NCBI RefSeq assembly: GCF_040581485.1
Contig: NC_090128.1
Span: 10,664,001 to 10,728,000, forward strand
Reading direction: 5' to 3'
Length of the DNA: 64,000 bases
Origin: Linepithema humile
Taxonomy: Eukaryota; Arthropoda; Insecta; Hymenoptera; Formicidae
Shown here: in pieces, positions 26,341 through 39,304 of the stretch
Numbering within the stretch: the stretch's first letter is position 1
How the letters are laid out: every line of letters begins with the position of its first letter
Made by a program: the position numbers and the translations under genes
The notes under the pieces: model-generated
What the model was told of the DNA's origin: nothing
The model's database searches: none
The model's input: the letters and a program-made list of their open reading frames with translations, nothing else

Positions 26341-27157
26341 GGTTTTCGCGCGGACTGATCGCACGAGCCACGGCGCATACTTCGTTCCGTTAAGATCAAC
26401 ACTTTTTCAAACATGCAGATATGTTAGTAACTCGTTTGCACATTCGATGCTCGTGAAATATAAGGCAATTCGCCTCTTGTAAAGTGAGAGCCGCACTTGA
26501 TCCCACGCGCGAGATTAGCGCGATAACGTCCGTGCGAGAATGCGCGAAAGCACTTCCGACACTACAATGCAATACATCAGCTAATTTGGCATCCGGAAAG
26601 TTCCTTTATCAAAATAGATATATTAAGTCACGCGCGGTTGTTTATTTCGAGCGGTTATTTATTTCATAATAAATGCATCTACTTTTTACTTGAACTAACA
26701 ATAAGACAAGGATTAATTCGCAGATTAATTTTTCAATAATCTCCATCCTTACTGTACATCTCGCATATTTTTATCGCAAATACTTTAGCATGCGCAAATA
26801 TGCCTGGAACGAAAAGCATGTTAAAATAAACTCTGCTTGATATTAAATGAAGAATAATCTCGTTATATTCGCAACTTGATGCGCGAACAAAGCAGAATTT
26901 TCAATCGCTTCAGCATTATTGATGCTTCTGTCTCTCTCTCTTTTGCTCAGATCTTCATGAAAAAATTTCATCGCCGAAAAAAAACCAGGAAAACGTGCAT
27001 TTAAATTTTTATAAATTAATTATGTATGTGGACAATATTAAAGGAATAATGAACGAAGACACTATTACCGAGGTAGTTCCATACAGCGTATCTTTGTTGC
27101 TTTATTTTTTGCATCTCGTTGTAGATATCGTCATCTTAATTAACACACGCGCGCACA

Positions 27158-27191
<34 letters not shown>

Positions 27192-27471
27192 CTCGCTCTT
27201 TTTCTCTCTCATACAAACTATTTTAATTACACGCGTTACGAAATTTCGCGATGCGCTTCCAATTATATCGCATCGACAACATTGATGCTATTATTATCTT
27301 CGGCCTCACTGTTTTTTTCTTTTTTTTTCTTCTTGTTTTTGTTAGGTACACCGAACTATACTGCACTTTCTCAGTATATGCGCACATATAAAAATCATGT
27401 ATAGAGAGAATCTACCACGATATAATTACAAAGTAGCTACGTACATATTTATAATCATCGTAGAAGCAGCA

Positions 27472-27496
27472 TTTCTCTCTCTTTCTCTCCCTCTCC

Positions 27497-27559
<63 letters not shown>
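27472..27559. repeat. (CT)n microsatellite
   Basis: About 88 bases of CT repeats with a few CC and TT interruptions. Its minus-strand frame reads alternating Arg-Glu and is not a gene. Confidence 0.95.
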
Positions 27560-27561
<2 letters not shown>

Positions 27562-30111
27562 CATACAGGCGCGAATTATATCGACGGACTTGAGACAAAA
27601 GTGATGATTCATAAGAGGAAAGACATGAAACTAAACGAACAAATTTAACAATTTCGCTCGACTTTATATTACAATCATTAAAAAACTTGAGGAGACCGCA
27701 GCGTGATCATTCAAGCCTGTGTTGTTAGACGGTTAGTTTTTTTTTTTTTTTTTTTTACAAATATAAAAAGATCTCAAAACGCAACGCCCATATTTCTCGC
27801 CGTTTCGTACATATCGTGTGTATGTTTATATATATGTAATTATTCGTAATACATTTTTTTGATATATAGACGTGCTCTTGTGTAACGTAAATCAACGGAG
27901 CAAGAATAGATCTATTGCCGAAGAAACTTACGTAATCACGAGAATTTTATCGACGCCAAAGAATCGCTATATCCTCGTATCGGATAACGCAAAAAGAAAG
28001 TCACATCACATCACATATTCTTTCACGAAAAGATATCTTCGCCGTATCTCGAGTAAATTTTTGTCATACATAACGATAAATTACACGTAGCCTTAACCAT
28101 CCTCTAATACGAGATCTCAATGAAATAACAAACCCTTATCTTTATCTCGGGCGTATCCGAAGGAAGCTGGAAATTTTCAAGTCAATCTGAGTTCGCGAGT
28201 TTAACAAAATTCGGCAATTTGAGAATACGCCTTCTCCATTGAATAGCTTAATCGTCCCATTTATCACTTTAGCGTAACGATTATATTTTTATTAGTAATT
28301 CCATCTCTCTCCTATCTTGGCTCTCCTTTCATTACCGTAATAAATAGTTCTTGCCTTCGTAATCTGCGAACTTTGTGTTACGCGATATACTGCCTTTTTT
28401 TTTTTTAACGTACTATTCTTCTCCTTATTAAATCTATCGTTATCGCTACAGTTTATAATGTCTGACAAATATATTCGTATGCTTAACTATTTGTATGTGT
28501 CTAGGTTTTTGTATCGTGTTTGCTTGTTTGCAACCCTGAGACTACGATTCTACCGCCACGGCGAATCGGTGATTATATATTGTACAAAGAAAATGCTCGA
28601 AAAAGTATGTAACTTCATAATCCAGCGGCACACATAAAGGTCAGTTGCATAAAAATACCTTACGCTTTCTCTTTTCTTTTTGCCCCCCCTCCCTTTTTTT
28701 ATCCTTTTTCGATGAAGCAACGCACGCGAAAATATTTGCTCTAATGCACACCTTAGCATCGTTAAAATCTTTCTATGTCCATCGCGCCGGCGCGATTAGA
28801 GGGTAACTTTGCGATATCAAGTAGCAGGAGTTGCACAATTATTACTAATTGATTGTAAACTTGCCAGGAAGCAACAGGAATTGAGGAATAGTTTATGCAT
28901 CGAGGTATAGTTTATTGGTTCGCAGAAATTAATGCGAAAGACAAAAAAAGAATAGTATGGATAAAAATCGACGGCGTATTGCACAAAAAAAATATTTCGC
29001 AAAAGTGACCTAATGTTTATTTTTTTTTTCTTAAACGAGGGGACGAAACGCGTATTTAATAACAAAAGAATTAAGAAAGAAACACGCTACGGATTAATTC
29101 CAATGATTGATGCGCCCAGTAACGCGAATATCACAGTTAAATGGGAAAGCTCGATGGCTTCAAAATGAAAACGAGAAGAAACGAGAACAAAAACATCGTT
29201 ATCGCGTTACAAAGAGGATGTTATTAGAAAAAAGCCTTTTTTCGAAGGATTAAACCTTAATGATTCTGAAATGCATTTAACATATATAACATGGCGAAAC
29301 ATGAATTCTCTACAAAATAAAATTCTGGAGCTCGTCTGGAGCGAATCCTATCTTCGATTTAAATTTGAAAAAATTTGAAAAAGTATGGACAAATTCCATT
29401 AATTTCTATATATTGTTTTTTGTGAAGATAGAAAAAAAAGACATTATAATAATCGTTTCAAATTATTTGCGAGACGGCTAATATAGTCGGCTAGAAAACC
29501 AACTTGAAAACGACTACAATAAAATATGTAAAAGATTTCGCATCACAACGGTCAATTTTGTTTCCGATTCTTTTTTATTTTTTTATTTTTTTAAATTTTT
29601 ATTGCACTAATTAAAAATTGCAATAAAAGAAAAATTGACGGATTGACGAAATGAAAAGTAGCGAGTGCGAAATATATAATGTGAGCTTGAGTGCCACAAA
29701 TAATTTTCCACAGATTTAAATGTAGACAGGAATAAAAGAAAAAAGATATTGATGAGTTATGAACAGAAAATGGGACAATTGTGACAATGAAGGAAAAGTA
29801 AAAAGAACGATGCCATCTTATTATTATTAAGAAGAAAAATCAAAGTGGGTGCCCTGACTTTATTGCACTCTATACGTATGACGATAGTCTCGTGATGTAA
29901 ATACGAAACCCACACGGATTTTATCAGTTCGATATCCAGATGAAAGATTGAACAAATTTCTACTTTTTTCGATTTTAATTTGATATATCGGCTTTCATTA
30001 ATTTTAATCCTAATAAATAATTAAATTCAATTGCTGGACAATAGCCGCCTTCATAGTTCGCTTATTACAATTCCACTTTAATTCCAAAATTAATTAATTA
30101 ATTCGCTAAAT

Positions 30112-30260
30112 AAATAATATATATATAATTAATTATATATATAATTTATATAATATTTATTATATTAATATAATTAATATATTATATTAATATAATTAAT
30201 ATATTATATTAATATAATTAATATATTATATTATATATATTAATATATATAATTAATATG
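30112..30260. repeat. AT-only region with three perfect 22 bp tandem copies
   Basis: The unit ATTATATTAATATAATTAAT plus AT occurs exactly at 30159-30180, 30181-30202 and 30203-30224, and the flanks continue as degenerate TA palindromes. The unit is nearly self-complementary. Confidence 0.9.
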
Positions 30261-31708
30261 TTTTTCCGCAACAATGTAAGCAATGAGTTATGAGCGACAT
30301 CTCGAAATTGATAAAAACCGTTGCAAGCTCGTAATCAACGAATCCTCAAACAAAATTCCATAAAAATCACTATGTGGCTCGTTCTCTCTTTAAAAATCGT
30401 GATGAAAGATATAATTACAATCGCGCATCAACGCAAAGATGATATGCGCATAAACCTGCTCGCTGATTTTCGTAACAATAATTAGTGACAACTCTCTACA
30501 TAATAAAAATCCCTGAATACATATAATAATAATAATAGCGATAATATTAATAATAATAATATTAATCGTATATTAATATAATAATCGTAATAGTAATAAT
30601 AATGTGATCATAAAAATAATAATATTAATAATTATAGTAGTATTATATTTTCCTGCTTTTTTTTTTCTCTTGTGTGGCACGGCTAAACAACACATCGCGA
30701 TTTTTAACAACCGGGTAAACATTTCTACCGTCCACAAAACCGTGGCAATATGGCAATTTTGCCAGTTATTGGCAACCTGATCAATAATCCATCCCTAAGA
30801 TATACATCTCTAATACAAAATCTGAACTGCATCTGGCAGCATATTCCTGATTGAGAAACAATTCAACCATTTTTCCACTATCTCCCTTCCGTTCGTAATC
30901 CTCGCACGTTATACACATATAACCTGATCTCGCGTATATTGTACAAAGATGTATTCTAAGATAATGTACAAAGATGTGTTTCTATGTCGCTATAACTATG
31001 GATGTTCCATACAGCTATCACAAATATATTGATTATAACGGTAATCAATTCATCCTCACATTTAAGCTATTATAATTACAAGTGCTATTGCAAACGAGGC
31101 ATGTACATCGCGCTGAGAAACACACAGGAGAACTCTAATTCGCTCCCGATAGAATATATTAAATTTAAAAAAAAAAAAAAAAAAAAAATTAAAAAAAATG
31201 ATCGAGAAAATAGTAAAATCAAGAGAAAATGCCGTTAAGAATAATTTTGATTGTTGATTTTTAATACCAGCGATCTTATTAGTACAACGTTAAACACCCA
31301 CAGTTACTATATCTTACCTGATTTTCTACATTCGATAAATTGCGATCGTGATGATCAAACGGAAACGCTTTATTTGGTAATTCGATAATAAAGCCGATTA
31401 TTGGCTTCCGTACGCCTATCCTAAGATGAGTACTCTGAAAAAGTCTTCTCGCATCTTGTACTGCATGTTCCTACGTAAAAGTTACATTTATCTTTCTTTT
31501 CTTTCTTTCTTTCCCGCTTTCTTTCCGTACCTGTAAATGGGGTACTCAAAAATGGAAAGTTTGGATACTTAGGACAAAGACTATGCTCCCACTCGTTCTA
31601 GAGCGATTTTCACGGCGATCTTCACGCCGGAAACACTGGCCAAACTTCCACTCTCAATCTTTTTTTGCGTACGCAAAAAAAAAAAAAAAGAAAATAAAGA
31701 TTTGTGAG

Positions 31709-31714
31709 TTTATT
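31709..31714 (-). terminator. polyadenylation signal of ERR
   Basis: AATAAA on the minus strand about 245 bases past the ERR stop. A second copy at 31369-31374 could give a longer 3' UTR. Confidence 0.45.
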
Positions 31715-31956
31715 AGAAAATAAAACGAATTGTGAAGAAAGACCGATAACTCTGTGTTTCGCATGATTCCTCCCACACACTACCACTCACTGGCGTCTTC
31801 AGCACCACAACGGCATGTCGAAGCGGCATGTCTCCGTGTCGATGTTACATAATAACAATCATGTTGATACCATGTTGGTAATCATCAACTTACAATAAGC
31901 GGCATTACTATGGTGATGAATCTCATTGAGTTATCGAATCTGCGACTACATGTATC

Positions 31957-34684
31957 TCATCGATAGCAAACGTTCTCCAGCATCTCCTCAAACAGCTTGT
32001 TCATCGGTACTTTGCCCGTTCTGTACACACTGGACCAAAATCGTCTGACGATCCCGTCGGCCTGTCTGAGACTGGGCAGCACTAGGAACATGTTCTGCGT
32101 AGCGCGGAGAGCCTGGCCAGGTCTCACAGCCGCGACGCAGTCCGACAGGGAATTCAAGATAGAGTCTCGGAAACGATAGAGAGCCTGCGGCTCGTCGGAT
32201 CTGGCGTCACTATTCGCTAAGATCAACGCTTTCAGGACATAGTACTCTTCCCGCGTCAAGCCCAATCGTTGAATCCTCTCAACGATTTGTATACACTGTT
32301 TAAAGAATAAAAAAAATATATAGCAAATGTTCGCTTCTATATTTAACAATTTAATTGGAGTATTAAAACACCAATTGCACGTTTTGTCGAAAATTACTCA
32401 CGTGTGTGTAAAGCTCCATACAATGGCACTCGCGCGCAAGTCTCTCATCTAGCGTAAAATCTTGTGCGAACCTCAACCTGCCGATGTTCGGCGTACTTCT
32501 CCACGCCAGAGTGAAGGTTAATATCTCGGCCCAAGTACTCTGCAGAAGTCGCATTTGATCGTTCAGTGCTAAGCTGCTAAATCCTGGGATCTGTTTTGCC
32601 CAGCCTGCAAGAGAAAGAATTAGACAATCGCCAAATGAAGCAGCAGTCACTAACGTATGGCGACAGATAGTTACCGATTATGCCAACCAATTCTCGATCA
32701 TAGAGATCCGACAATTGACCGAGAACTCGCTGATCTGTGTCCAGTGTATGTGAGATATTCGACACTTGAAGCATGTCCGGTTCACAGGCCGATAAGGCTT
32801 CGACCATCTTGTTATCTGCAACAGAGACACAAAGCGCCTCTTTATTTAAATTGCTCTAAAGCAAAACATTTTTACATGCTACTATTAGTCATTAATGATG
32901 TTTAATGTTATTTGAATGATTATTTATTTATTTCTACATTGTTAATATAACATTAGAATTGATAAGATATTTGTGATAATAAATGAAAATTACAAACAGA
33001 GAAGGCAATAAGAGCCAGAAATGCGATTGTCGGAACGCAAGAATTATTAACTATTATCAATTAATATACAAAAAACGAGTAATATAAATAAATAAAAAAT
33101 ATAAAATAAAACTGAAAAGCTAATAAAAGATTATAATATCGTAGAATATGCAACGAGAATTCGCAAGCTTACTTATTGTTTCAGTAGGACCTCCCGGCGC
33201 TACGTTAGCTTGAAACATTGAATAATTCAGAGTTAATAGCGTTTTTCGAAAGAGATTTAATCACTCTACTTTCTGCATTTGTTTACATTTGTCACAAAAT
33301 CAAGATATGGAGATGCAAAATTGTGTAAATATAAGCGTGAATATAAGACAAATACCTTCCAATGTGATGCTTTTGATCGGCGTGTATGGATCTGGAGCAG
33401 ATCGTCTGTATTTTTGTCGACCGCCTCTAACGCGATCCAACCTCACGCCTTCCTTCAGCATCCCTTGTCGCAAACATTTCTGAAATCTACAAGCCTGACA
33501 AGCCTTCCGCCTTCGTTTGTTAATCTCGCATTCGCCATTCGCCGGGCAAGTATACTCGATGTTTCCTGTAAAATTACTGGCTATTTTATCGTAATATACG
33601 TGGTTCTGCACCAGACAGCACCAATTGATTTTTTTCCTTTTTTTAAATATTGCATCCTGTCAGTTTTTTATTATGAATTTGAAATCGTCATAAGTACATA
33701 TTCAGATTTTATATCATCCAAAAAAAAAAAAACATTTCCGTCGTTCTTGGTGCTATCTGGACAAAATTTACGGCCTATTAATCACGAAATCGAATAACAC
33801 TGTTTACCTTGTATAGTTCTCTTGAAGAACGCCTTACACGCTTCGCACGAAGCGACCCCGTAGTGAAAACCGCTCGCGACATCACCGCAGACGAGGCAAA
33901 GTCTTCTGGGCAACATGTCTTCTTCCTTAACTCCATCCTACGGAAACGAGAATAATTCTTCACAATTCAAATATAAATCCTTTTTAATGCAAACTCATAT
34001 TTGCGGAGAACCACATTTCTGAGACGTACGTCTGGAGTTCCCAAGGGCTGCGTCGTTGAGGAACAATGATGCATCTCGGGACTCTCAGGACTACCATTAC
34101 TACCACCGCCATAATCCGTTCCAATGTCCAACTTAGTGCATATTGCCTGGAAAACAATGTAATTAAAATCATATTAGTATTAGTATATAATTAACAATAT
34201 GATAAACAGATTATATATATATATATATATGCACATAAACTAAGAAAATTTTCCAGAACTTCTTATCTTTTGAATATCAGTTGCTCTCACAACGCTAGAA
34301 AACAAAGAATACTAGCCGCGAAAATAACTATCTTTCGCGCGAAATATATAATTTTCACTACAAAATCAATTTGTGAAAGTCTCAAAACTCAAACCTCTCT
34401 TAGGTTTTCACGCGTAATTAATAAATTATCGATGGATCACAATACGACTGATGCGATATTGACACGATAATGTATATCCATCATTCATAAATCATCATTG
34501 ATGACGATAAATTGAGTTTCCTCAACAATTTCAGTACCTCCTGATGTTGAAGAGTTGTGGTCGGCGAACACACTTGATAATTCTGCGTGGGTGTTGTCGG
34601 GTTATCGATTTCCTGCTTAATATTCGGCATCGTCCTGTTATTCCCGATCATGCTTTCCGTAGTGGCATCAGACATCATGCAGAC
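31957..34684 (-). CDS. ERR: estrogen-related receptor (NR3B), eight coding exons
   Basis: Coding exons 34678-34538, 34146-34030, 33937-33808, 33565-33356, 33208-33173, 32815-32675, 32604-32402 and 32295-31957 total 1317 bases, 438 residues plus stop. ERR is an orphan nuclear receptor that binds TCAAGGTCA-type sites and drives carbohydrate and mitochondrial metabolism genes (family knowledge). Seen: an N-terminal SUMO-type motif NIKQEID; a two-zinc-finger DNA-binding domain at about 100-165 (RRLCLVCGDVASGFHYGV, P-box CEACKAFFK, then GNIEYTCPANGECEINKRRR); the C-terminal extension RLDRVRGGRQKYRR; and a ligand-binding domain from about 230 (LSDLYDRELVGIIG, WAKQIPGF, LALNDQMRLLQSTWAEIL) to the AF-2 helix KLFEEMLENV. 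Exon 1 begins at an acceptor (34684), six in-frame bases before ATG-ATG, so transcription starts further upstream and alternative N-termini are possible. Length and order fit the family; all zinc ligands are present. Confidence 0.95.
33173..33208 (-). CDS. ERR: 36-base microexon of ERR in the hinge
   Basis: Bounded by TTTCAAG| and |GTAAGC, it adds 12 residues (ANVAPGGPTETI) between the DNA-binding extension and the ligand-binding domain. It starts and ends in phase 1, so skipping keeps the frame; this makes it a likely cassette exon. Confidence 0.75.
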
Positions 34685-35705
34685 CTGTCGAGACGCGAGA
34701 AATACAACGTAGTCTTTGTTCCAGTGTATGAAAATAATGTATCATTATATCAATTATCGCAACGATTATTAGAACGCGAAAAAAAAGCCACGCAAAAATA
34801 AGAGACCCGTCGTTCTCTCTGCAGTCGATTGCACTTTTTTTGTGTCTGCTATATTTAAGTGCGGCCAACGCCTTGAGCATTTTTAGAATTGACTTCAGAG
34901 AATTCGCGGCACTGCCACCAATGTTCCCGAAGCGAAGATCCTTTCTTCTAGGCGACCCGCCGCATGGTCTCCGCGCGTATACAAACTCAGATCAGAAAAT
35001 ATATGGAAACTGAGAACCTCTGTGTATTGTCACGAGCCGCGTGTAAGCACTATCCTGCACGAGCACAGGATACGATTACTCGAAACGTACACGATTGCTG
35101 ACTCGACGATCGCGCTGTTTAGATATCGATAGAACTCTAGTGTGCAATTAACTTTGGCATTTGTTTAAATCATTAAAAATTTCTCAAAAATAAATATTTT
35201 TATATAGTATTTCAAATAAATTAGATTTTATGCAAAAATTCTCAATTATAAATAATTAGAAATATGAACATAGTTAGAACGTAGAATATTAACGTAGTTA
35301 AATATATTAATAATATGAGACAAAATTTTTTTAATTTAAAAAATTAACATGTAGAAACCGACATAAACATTCAAAAAAATTTAATATAAAACATTTTAAA
35401 AAGGAAATAAAAAGCATTTCATTAAAAAAAATGATATTTTGCAAGCACATTGGGAAATTAAAGCCCCGAAATTTCATATATGAATACTAATATCTTGTGA
35501 TCTAACAATTTAATAATAACGTCATTCGGCAACGTTAGATTAATAAAAGTTAACTGCGCCCTACATTAAAGCGTCGGTGAACGCAGTGTAACGGTGAAAG
35601 GATTGCGTAAGCCCCCTTTCTTCCTTCCTCCACTTTCCGTTCTGGTATCGTGTCTTGTGCCCGCAGAAAGTGAGACTCATAGCCGGAAGAGGGGACTATC
35701 TAGTC

Positions 35706-35718
35706 GACCTTGAACTTG
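35706..35718 (-). promoter_or_regulatory. nuclear-receptor half-site motif, copy 1
   Basis: The minus strand reads CAAGTTCAAGGTC followed by G. It contains TCAAGGTCG, which fits the monomer consensus for ERR/FTZ-F1 (TCAAGGTCA, YCAAGGYCR), directly preceded by a second half-site-like CAAGT. Confidence 0.4.
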
Positions 35719-36589
35719 GCTTTTTTAAACATGAAATTGTACGTTTCCCATTCGACAAACTCGATCGCTGCACTCGATCAATGCCGAATTTGCAAATCAA
35801 ACTGGTGAGTCAGATCTCGTTAAAACTTGGTCGAAATTTTATTCTCCGAAATATCCGGTGCGAAATGTCAATGCGGGCGATCAAAGTTTAATTTGTGATG
35901 CCGTCGATCAAATATAAAATATCGCATGTAAAAATAGTACTTCGGACTCGGCGATTGCTTTCGAAATGAATCGGATTGACGTTACAAAACTCGAGGCTGC
36001 AGAAAATATTGTCCGAATGTGTAAGCTGTTTGGTACCGTATGGTGCCTCGGTTTTGTGAGCGGAGACCTTGTCTTGATTACAACGGTATATCGATACGCC
36101 GAGACCGATAATCCTTGACCAACTTCCTTCTCTTTGCTTTGTGAATATAAATTATATAATTATACCAAGCCCACTTTAGACGATCTATAATCCACGACAG
36201 AGAATTCAGAATAGAATTCTATCTATGTAACATAAATAAAACAGGAAACATTTGAAAAATTTAAATACACGTATATATACATCAGTGATCTGTATTTTAT
36301 ATGTGTGTGTTCTGAGTCTTCAAATGTTCTCTATACTACTTCTTACCAATCTTTTTACATTATTTATTATAAAACTATTATAAAATTAAAAGAGATTTTT
36401 ATCTCGCAAGCTATGGATCGCCTAAACCGAGCTTTGAAAAAACATAAATACATTGCGGAAATTAAAAAAAAAAAAAGAGAGAGAGAAACACATCGCTAAG
36501 ACGAGCTCGCTTAGCGCAGACTTTCGACGCACGACCAATCCTACGTCTGTTACAATGTTCCAGCGGAACAGGTTACAGGGGGAAAGGGT

Positions 36590-37010
36590 TGCGTAAGTGT
36601 TGTTCTCCCTCTGTTCGATCCACCGTTCGATTGAGAGCTCGAAAGGCGGACACGGGTGAGACGAGGGAGAGAGAGAAAGAGAGAGAGAAAGAGGGACACC
36701 TCGGAGTGTCTCGACGGCCTTGAACTTGACTTTTCTGCGAGAGAGTGAGAAGCTGCCGCGCGCGTTCGCGAAGGCCGCGGAGCCACGCCACCGCAATTTT
36801 AGACGCCGAGCGCCAACGGAAACGGCCGACAACGGCGGCCTTGGGCCTCTCAATCTCGTTTTATCTCGTTTTATCTCCTCCTCTGTTCTACCTTCCTGCC
36901 TATACGTCCGTGACGCTCCGTTCCTACGCGCGCCGACGCGACGCGGTACGATGCGATGCGGTACGGTGCGGTGCGGCGCGGCGCGGCGCGGCGCGGTGCA
37001 GCGCGAGTTT
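36590..37010. promoter_or_regulatory. CpG-rich promoter-like island
   Basis: Dense CpG in an AT-rich surrounding, with a purine tract and a GCGGC/GTGCGG simple repeat at its right end. It lies about 2 kb upstream of ERR coding exon 1 and carries motif copy 2. A long minus-strand open frame here is compositional. Confidence 0.3.
36716..36730 (-). promoter_or_regulatory. nuclear-receptor half-site motif, copy 2
   Basis: The minus strand reads GTCAAGTTCAAGGCC, followed by G. TCAAGGCCG fits the FTZ-F1 consensus. It sits at the edge of a CpG-rich island next to a GA-rich tract, a promoter-like setting. Confidence 0.4.
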
Positions 37011-38479
37011 GATGCTACTATCAACATCACTTATGGAAAGTTAACGCTCTAATTTTGAAATTTTAATACACAATTGACAAAGCTCCAACTCTTCCCGCCC
37101 CCAAAAATCTCCAAAATTCCAAAATGTTGATATGTTTAAAAAAATTTTCGGCAATTAATAAGTAAGAGAATGTTCAAAGATATAAAACACGTATTTCCAA
37201 AATTGGAGATCATTTTCTTATTTTAATCAGAATCGATTTAAGCAGTTCTCTATAATAGCATGAATGATACTTCTAACAGAATTCTTAAGACGTTAGAAGG
37301 AGGGAGAAAGAATATTAAAGAACTTTCAACTGTATCAAGGAAATTGTTTTAAAATTGTTTCTACAAAAGGGATACTGAGTTTCCAGAAGTGATTACGTAA
37401 GCGAGAAAAACTTTTCGTATAATACAGACAGAGAGAAGTAAAAAGATAAATATTTTGCGAGCGAATGCGGAAATCGTAATTTCAATATAATGATATAAAA
37501 TCAATTAAAAAATTAGAATTAATTGAGGGCTGAAAATAATGATAAAGTGAATTTAAAAATTCCATTGAGAGTTTTTAATCGTTCGCCGCAGCTGTATTGA
37601 ATTGCAAAACGTCAGAAAGAAAAAAATCTTGTAAATCTTTTTCTCCTGTTGTTATACCGGAATAAATTGGTTTTTTCACGTGTCATCATTCGTGTTGCTC
37701 AGTAAAAACATTTTTAAATCAACATAAAAAAACGATTAACAACATTCATTGAATTTCGAAATACGGAAGGTTTTTAAAACCTGCGGAACGACGTTAAAGT
37801 TTTGAATTTCATGCCGTCAATGCACGCAGCTCGGACTTTAATGATAGGCAAAAATGATTAGTGCGTCGGGTAACGATCGGACAGGATAAACACGCGCAGT
37901 ATCGCCTGCACTGCACAAATTAAGATACGCCGCGATTAACATCGGTCAATAAACAGCTCTTTATCTGTTGCCAGGTGTGATATCAGCCGATAGTGCACAA
38001 TTCTCATAACCTTCGCATAATGCCTAATTCCTGTCACTGGAAACTGAGATCAATGGACGCTCGCGCGACATCGTATATGTAGTATAACGAGATTATGCGC
38101 CGTGATAACGAGAAACAAGGAAAGACTCTTGTAATTATTTTCAACTAAAGCTATTATGCTAAAATAGATATTTTTAGCCACTTTTCGAATTTAATTATCT
38201 CAATGGAATTTTTTAATACAAAACGAAATTAAAAACCTAGTATATTCCTCGATAAAAATAAAATTCGAATAAAAAAAAGAACTAATTTATTCTAAAAGTG
38301 ATCGACTCGCAATCTTCCGCAATGATTAAATTAGCCATATTTTTACTTTTTTCTACTGTAGCTCCGAAATGCACGAATGTATCAATCACTTGATTGTATC
38401 GCAACAATTGCAACAAGTCGACGACACTATTTATGAATTATTATAATTGTCCGCTCGCGCAGTCGGAATATCGCGAGTA

Positions 38480-38625
38480 TATGTACGTCTACGTAGGTGG
38501 TTACGGAATTAGAGCGCGAAAAGTACAAAATCGATCCCTCGAGGATGAAGACCCTGGGTCGCGGTCAAGGCCGGGGCCTTGGCGGGAACTACGCTCCGAT
38601 TTCACATCGATCTTATCCGATAAAA
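38480..38625 (+). other. short coding-looking stretch, unresolved
   Basis: After an acceptor-like CTACGTAG the plus strand reads VVTELEREKYKIDPS, then a Gly/Arg-rich GRGQGRGLGGNYAPISH, before running into non-coding-looking sequence. No family was recognised and no matching neighbour exon was found. It also contains TCAAGGCCG at 38565-38573. It could be an isolated exon, a degraded element or chance in a CpG-rich patch. Confidence 0.2.
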
Positions 38626-39304
38626 ATAGCGTCGATAACACGACCGTGTAATCGCGCGGCATTAAAACACCGGGCGAGAATAACCCTGCACTCTGAATAT
38701 CCGACGTGGATATTGACTTCCGTCAAACAGCGCCTTGAATCTTTTAAACTCTTGTATCCTTTTTTAAGCCTAGAGCTCTAAATCTTTCAGGATCTAGAAA
38801 TCGTAAAGACCAGTTGCACCAATAGTCCGAGTGAATCGGACAAGGCTAATTCTTTTTCTAGACTGGTCTTTTGTACGGTAAAAATAGAAGAAGAAAGTAT
38901 AACTGAATTACGTTCCGTTTTGTAAGTTCTTCGCTTTGTAAAAAGTTTGTTTACTGTAAAAAAAAATAAATCCAACGTAAAAAAATTATTGAAAAATTTC
39001 TAAGGAAATTATTTTAATCACACCACTTCGCGTGTAAGGCTTTATTATTTATACGCCGCCGTAATTAATTATCATTATTAACCCTCGAATTGCGTCCCTG
39101 ACATGTATATGATCTTTCCCTAAATATAGACCGAAACGATTTCGATATTTCCAATTAGACTTTCATTCATAGAATTATGGTTTATCTCTAGAATTTAAAT
39201 CCCACACACACAATAAATCAATCTGTTGTGCTTTCGCACAATTTCTTTTCTTACGTTTCAGAAACGTGCGATCATAAACAGCTATGAAAGGGTTGCAAGC
39301 TTAA

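Larger units (their letters stand above)
26341..31956. other. AT-rich intergenic gap
   Basis: No exon that I can support. It contains (CT)n at 27161-27200 and 27472-27559, poly-T at 27738-27757 and 28394-28405, AT palindromic tandem repeats at 30112-30260, a TAATAA-rich patch at about 30520-30640, and poly-A at 31168-31188. The right end carries the 3' UTR of the ERR gene. Confidence 0.5.
34685..39304. other. upstream region / first introns of ERR
   Basis: AT-rich sequence with a CpG-rich island at about 36590-37010. No other exon is supported. It contains two of the shared nuclear-receptor half-site motifs (35706-35718, 36716-36730), a GA-rich purine tract at 36664-36695, a coding-looking stretch at 38480-38625, and a GCGGTRCGGTGCGG-type simple repeat at 36950-37004. 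Confidence 0.45.

Noticed and set aside
36422..37030. 202-codon minus-strand open frame
   Set aside because: Driven by CpG-rich and GA-rich sequence and a GCGGTGCGG simple repeat; Arg/Ser/Pro-rich translation, overlapped by equally long plus-strand frames.
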